DNA of 6,120 bases from a bacterium HR39 (GTDB lineage: Bacteria > Pseudomonadota > Alphaproteobacteria > Geminicoccales > Geminicoccaceae), in contig BEIP01000096.1 of the NCBI GenBank assembly GCA_002898955.1, positions 1 through 6,120 of the forward strand. Direction: 5' to 3'. Made by a program: the position numbers and the translations under genes. Shown here piece by piece: positions 5,753-6,120 of the stretch (within the stretch, counting starts at the first letter, position 1; every line of letters starts with the position of its first letter). The notes below the pieces were generated by a model. The model ran no database searches. It had not been told where the DNA came from and worked only from the letters and a program-made list of their open reading frames with translations.

Positions 5753-6120
5753 GCACGTCCGGAGGCATCCTGCTGGGACGCGGGCTCGAGGGGCCCGTGT
5801 GGCTCGATCTGCGCTACACCAACCGCCACGGGCTGGTGGCGGGCGCCACCGGCACCGGCAAGACGATCACGCTGCAGGTGCTGGCCGAGGGCTTCTCGCG
5901 CGCCGGCGTCCCCGTCTTCCTCGCCGACGTCAAGGGCGACCTCTCCGGCCTCGCCGCACCCGGCCGGCCCCATCCGAAGATCGAGGAACGCGTGCGCACC
6001 ATCGGCATTCCCGACTTCGCCTTCGAGGCGGCGCCGGTGGTGTTCTGGGACCTGTTCGGCGAACAGGGCCATCCGGTGCGCACCACCGTCTCGGAGATGG
6101 GGCCGCTTCTGCTCGCGCTC
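5749..6120 (+). CDS. HerA-like P-loop ATPase, DUF853/YjgR family (3' end outside window)
   Basis: The first 124 residues of a helicase HerA-like ATPase are visible, reading without a stop to the window edge. The start, MSTSGGILLGRGLEGPVWLD, leads into NRHGLVAGATGTGKTITLQV, with the Walker A motif GATGTGKT at residues 32-39. The stretches VPVFLADVKGDLSGLA, VVFWDLFGEQGHPVRTTVSEMGPLLLA follow and closely match the N-terminus of E. coli YjgR as I remember it. The family belongs to the HerA/FtsK-type ATPases; its cellular role is not established. Walker B and the arginine finger lie beyond the window. The GTG at 5749 shares four bases with the cupin stop (GTGA) and has a GGGAGAGGAG purine run at 5737-5746. 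Translation coupled to the cupin is likely. Full-length members are about 500 residues, so roughly three quarters of the gene is missing. Confidence 0.9.
   Translation, partial: MSTSGGILLGRGLEGPVWLDLRYTNRHGLVAGATGTGKTITLQVLAEGFSRAGVPVFLADVKGDLSGLAAPGRPHPKIEERVRTIGIPDFAFEAAPVVFWDLFGEQGHPVRTTVSEMGPLLLAL

Noticed and set aside
1..6120. Mobile element, CRISPR array, tRNA gene, toxin-antitoxin or defence cassette
   Set aside because: I saw no transposase, regularly spaced repeats, tRNA-like fold or defence-gene motifs. The HerA-like ATPase belongs to the YjgR/DUF853 type and does not resemble the HerA proteins paired with nuclease or SIR2 partners in defence systems.

Overview
The window is a GC-rich (roughly 70% by eye), densely packed stretch of chromosome, with every recognisable gene on the + strand. 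The proteins and gene order suggest an alphaproteobacterium, perhaps near Rhodospirillales. The supporting points are the rimM-trmD-rplS block running into leuC-leuD-leuB, an L19 with an acidic/Ala tail, a LeuB with the '[11 protein letters not shown]' style of motif, and a separate LeuC large subunit and LeuD small subunit. The lineage is inferred from remembered family patterns, not from a search.

Positions 1-1922 are the translation/tRNA-modification block. It holds rimM (16S processing factor, 5' end outside the window), trmD (tRNA m1G37 methyltransferase, overlapping rimM by 4 bp) and rplS (ribosomal protein L19). rpsP would be expected just upstream; a TAA at 2-4 in another frame could be its stop, but this cannot be shown. 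A 9-of-10-pair hairpin sits in the trmD-rplS gap ahead of the L19 Shine-Dalgarno.

Positions 1968-5199 hold leucine biosynthesis: leuC and leuD (the two subunits of isopropylmalate isomerase, 10 bp apart), then leuB (3-isopropylmalate dehydrogenase). leuB is separated from leuD by a perfect 10-bp stem followed by TTTT, which looks like an intrinsic terminator or attenuator. Together the three genes convert 2-isopropylmalate, via 3-isopropylmalate, to 2-oxoisocaproate (through spontaneous decarboxylation of the dehydrogenase product). leuA is not in the window.

Positions 5200-5353 are a non-coding junction with three short perfect inverted repeats. A second small unit follows: a 132-residue cupin, then the start of a HerA-like P-loop ATPase (DUF853/YjgR family), overlapping by 4 bp and running off the end of the window.

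No mobile element, CRISPR array, tRNA or rRNA was seen, and I found no convincing undescribed system. The window is mostly conserved housekeeping sequence. The points worth checking are the leuD/leuB terminator, the rplS leader hairpin, the Glu at the TrmD catalytic-Asp position, and the coupled cupin-ATPase pair.
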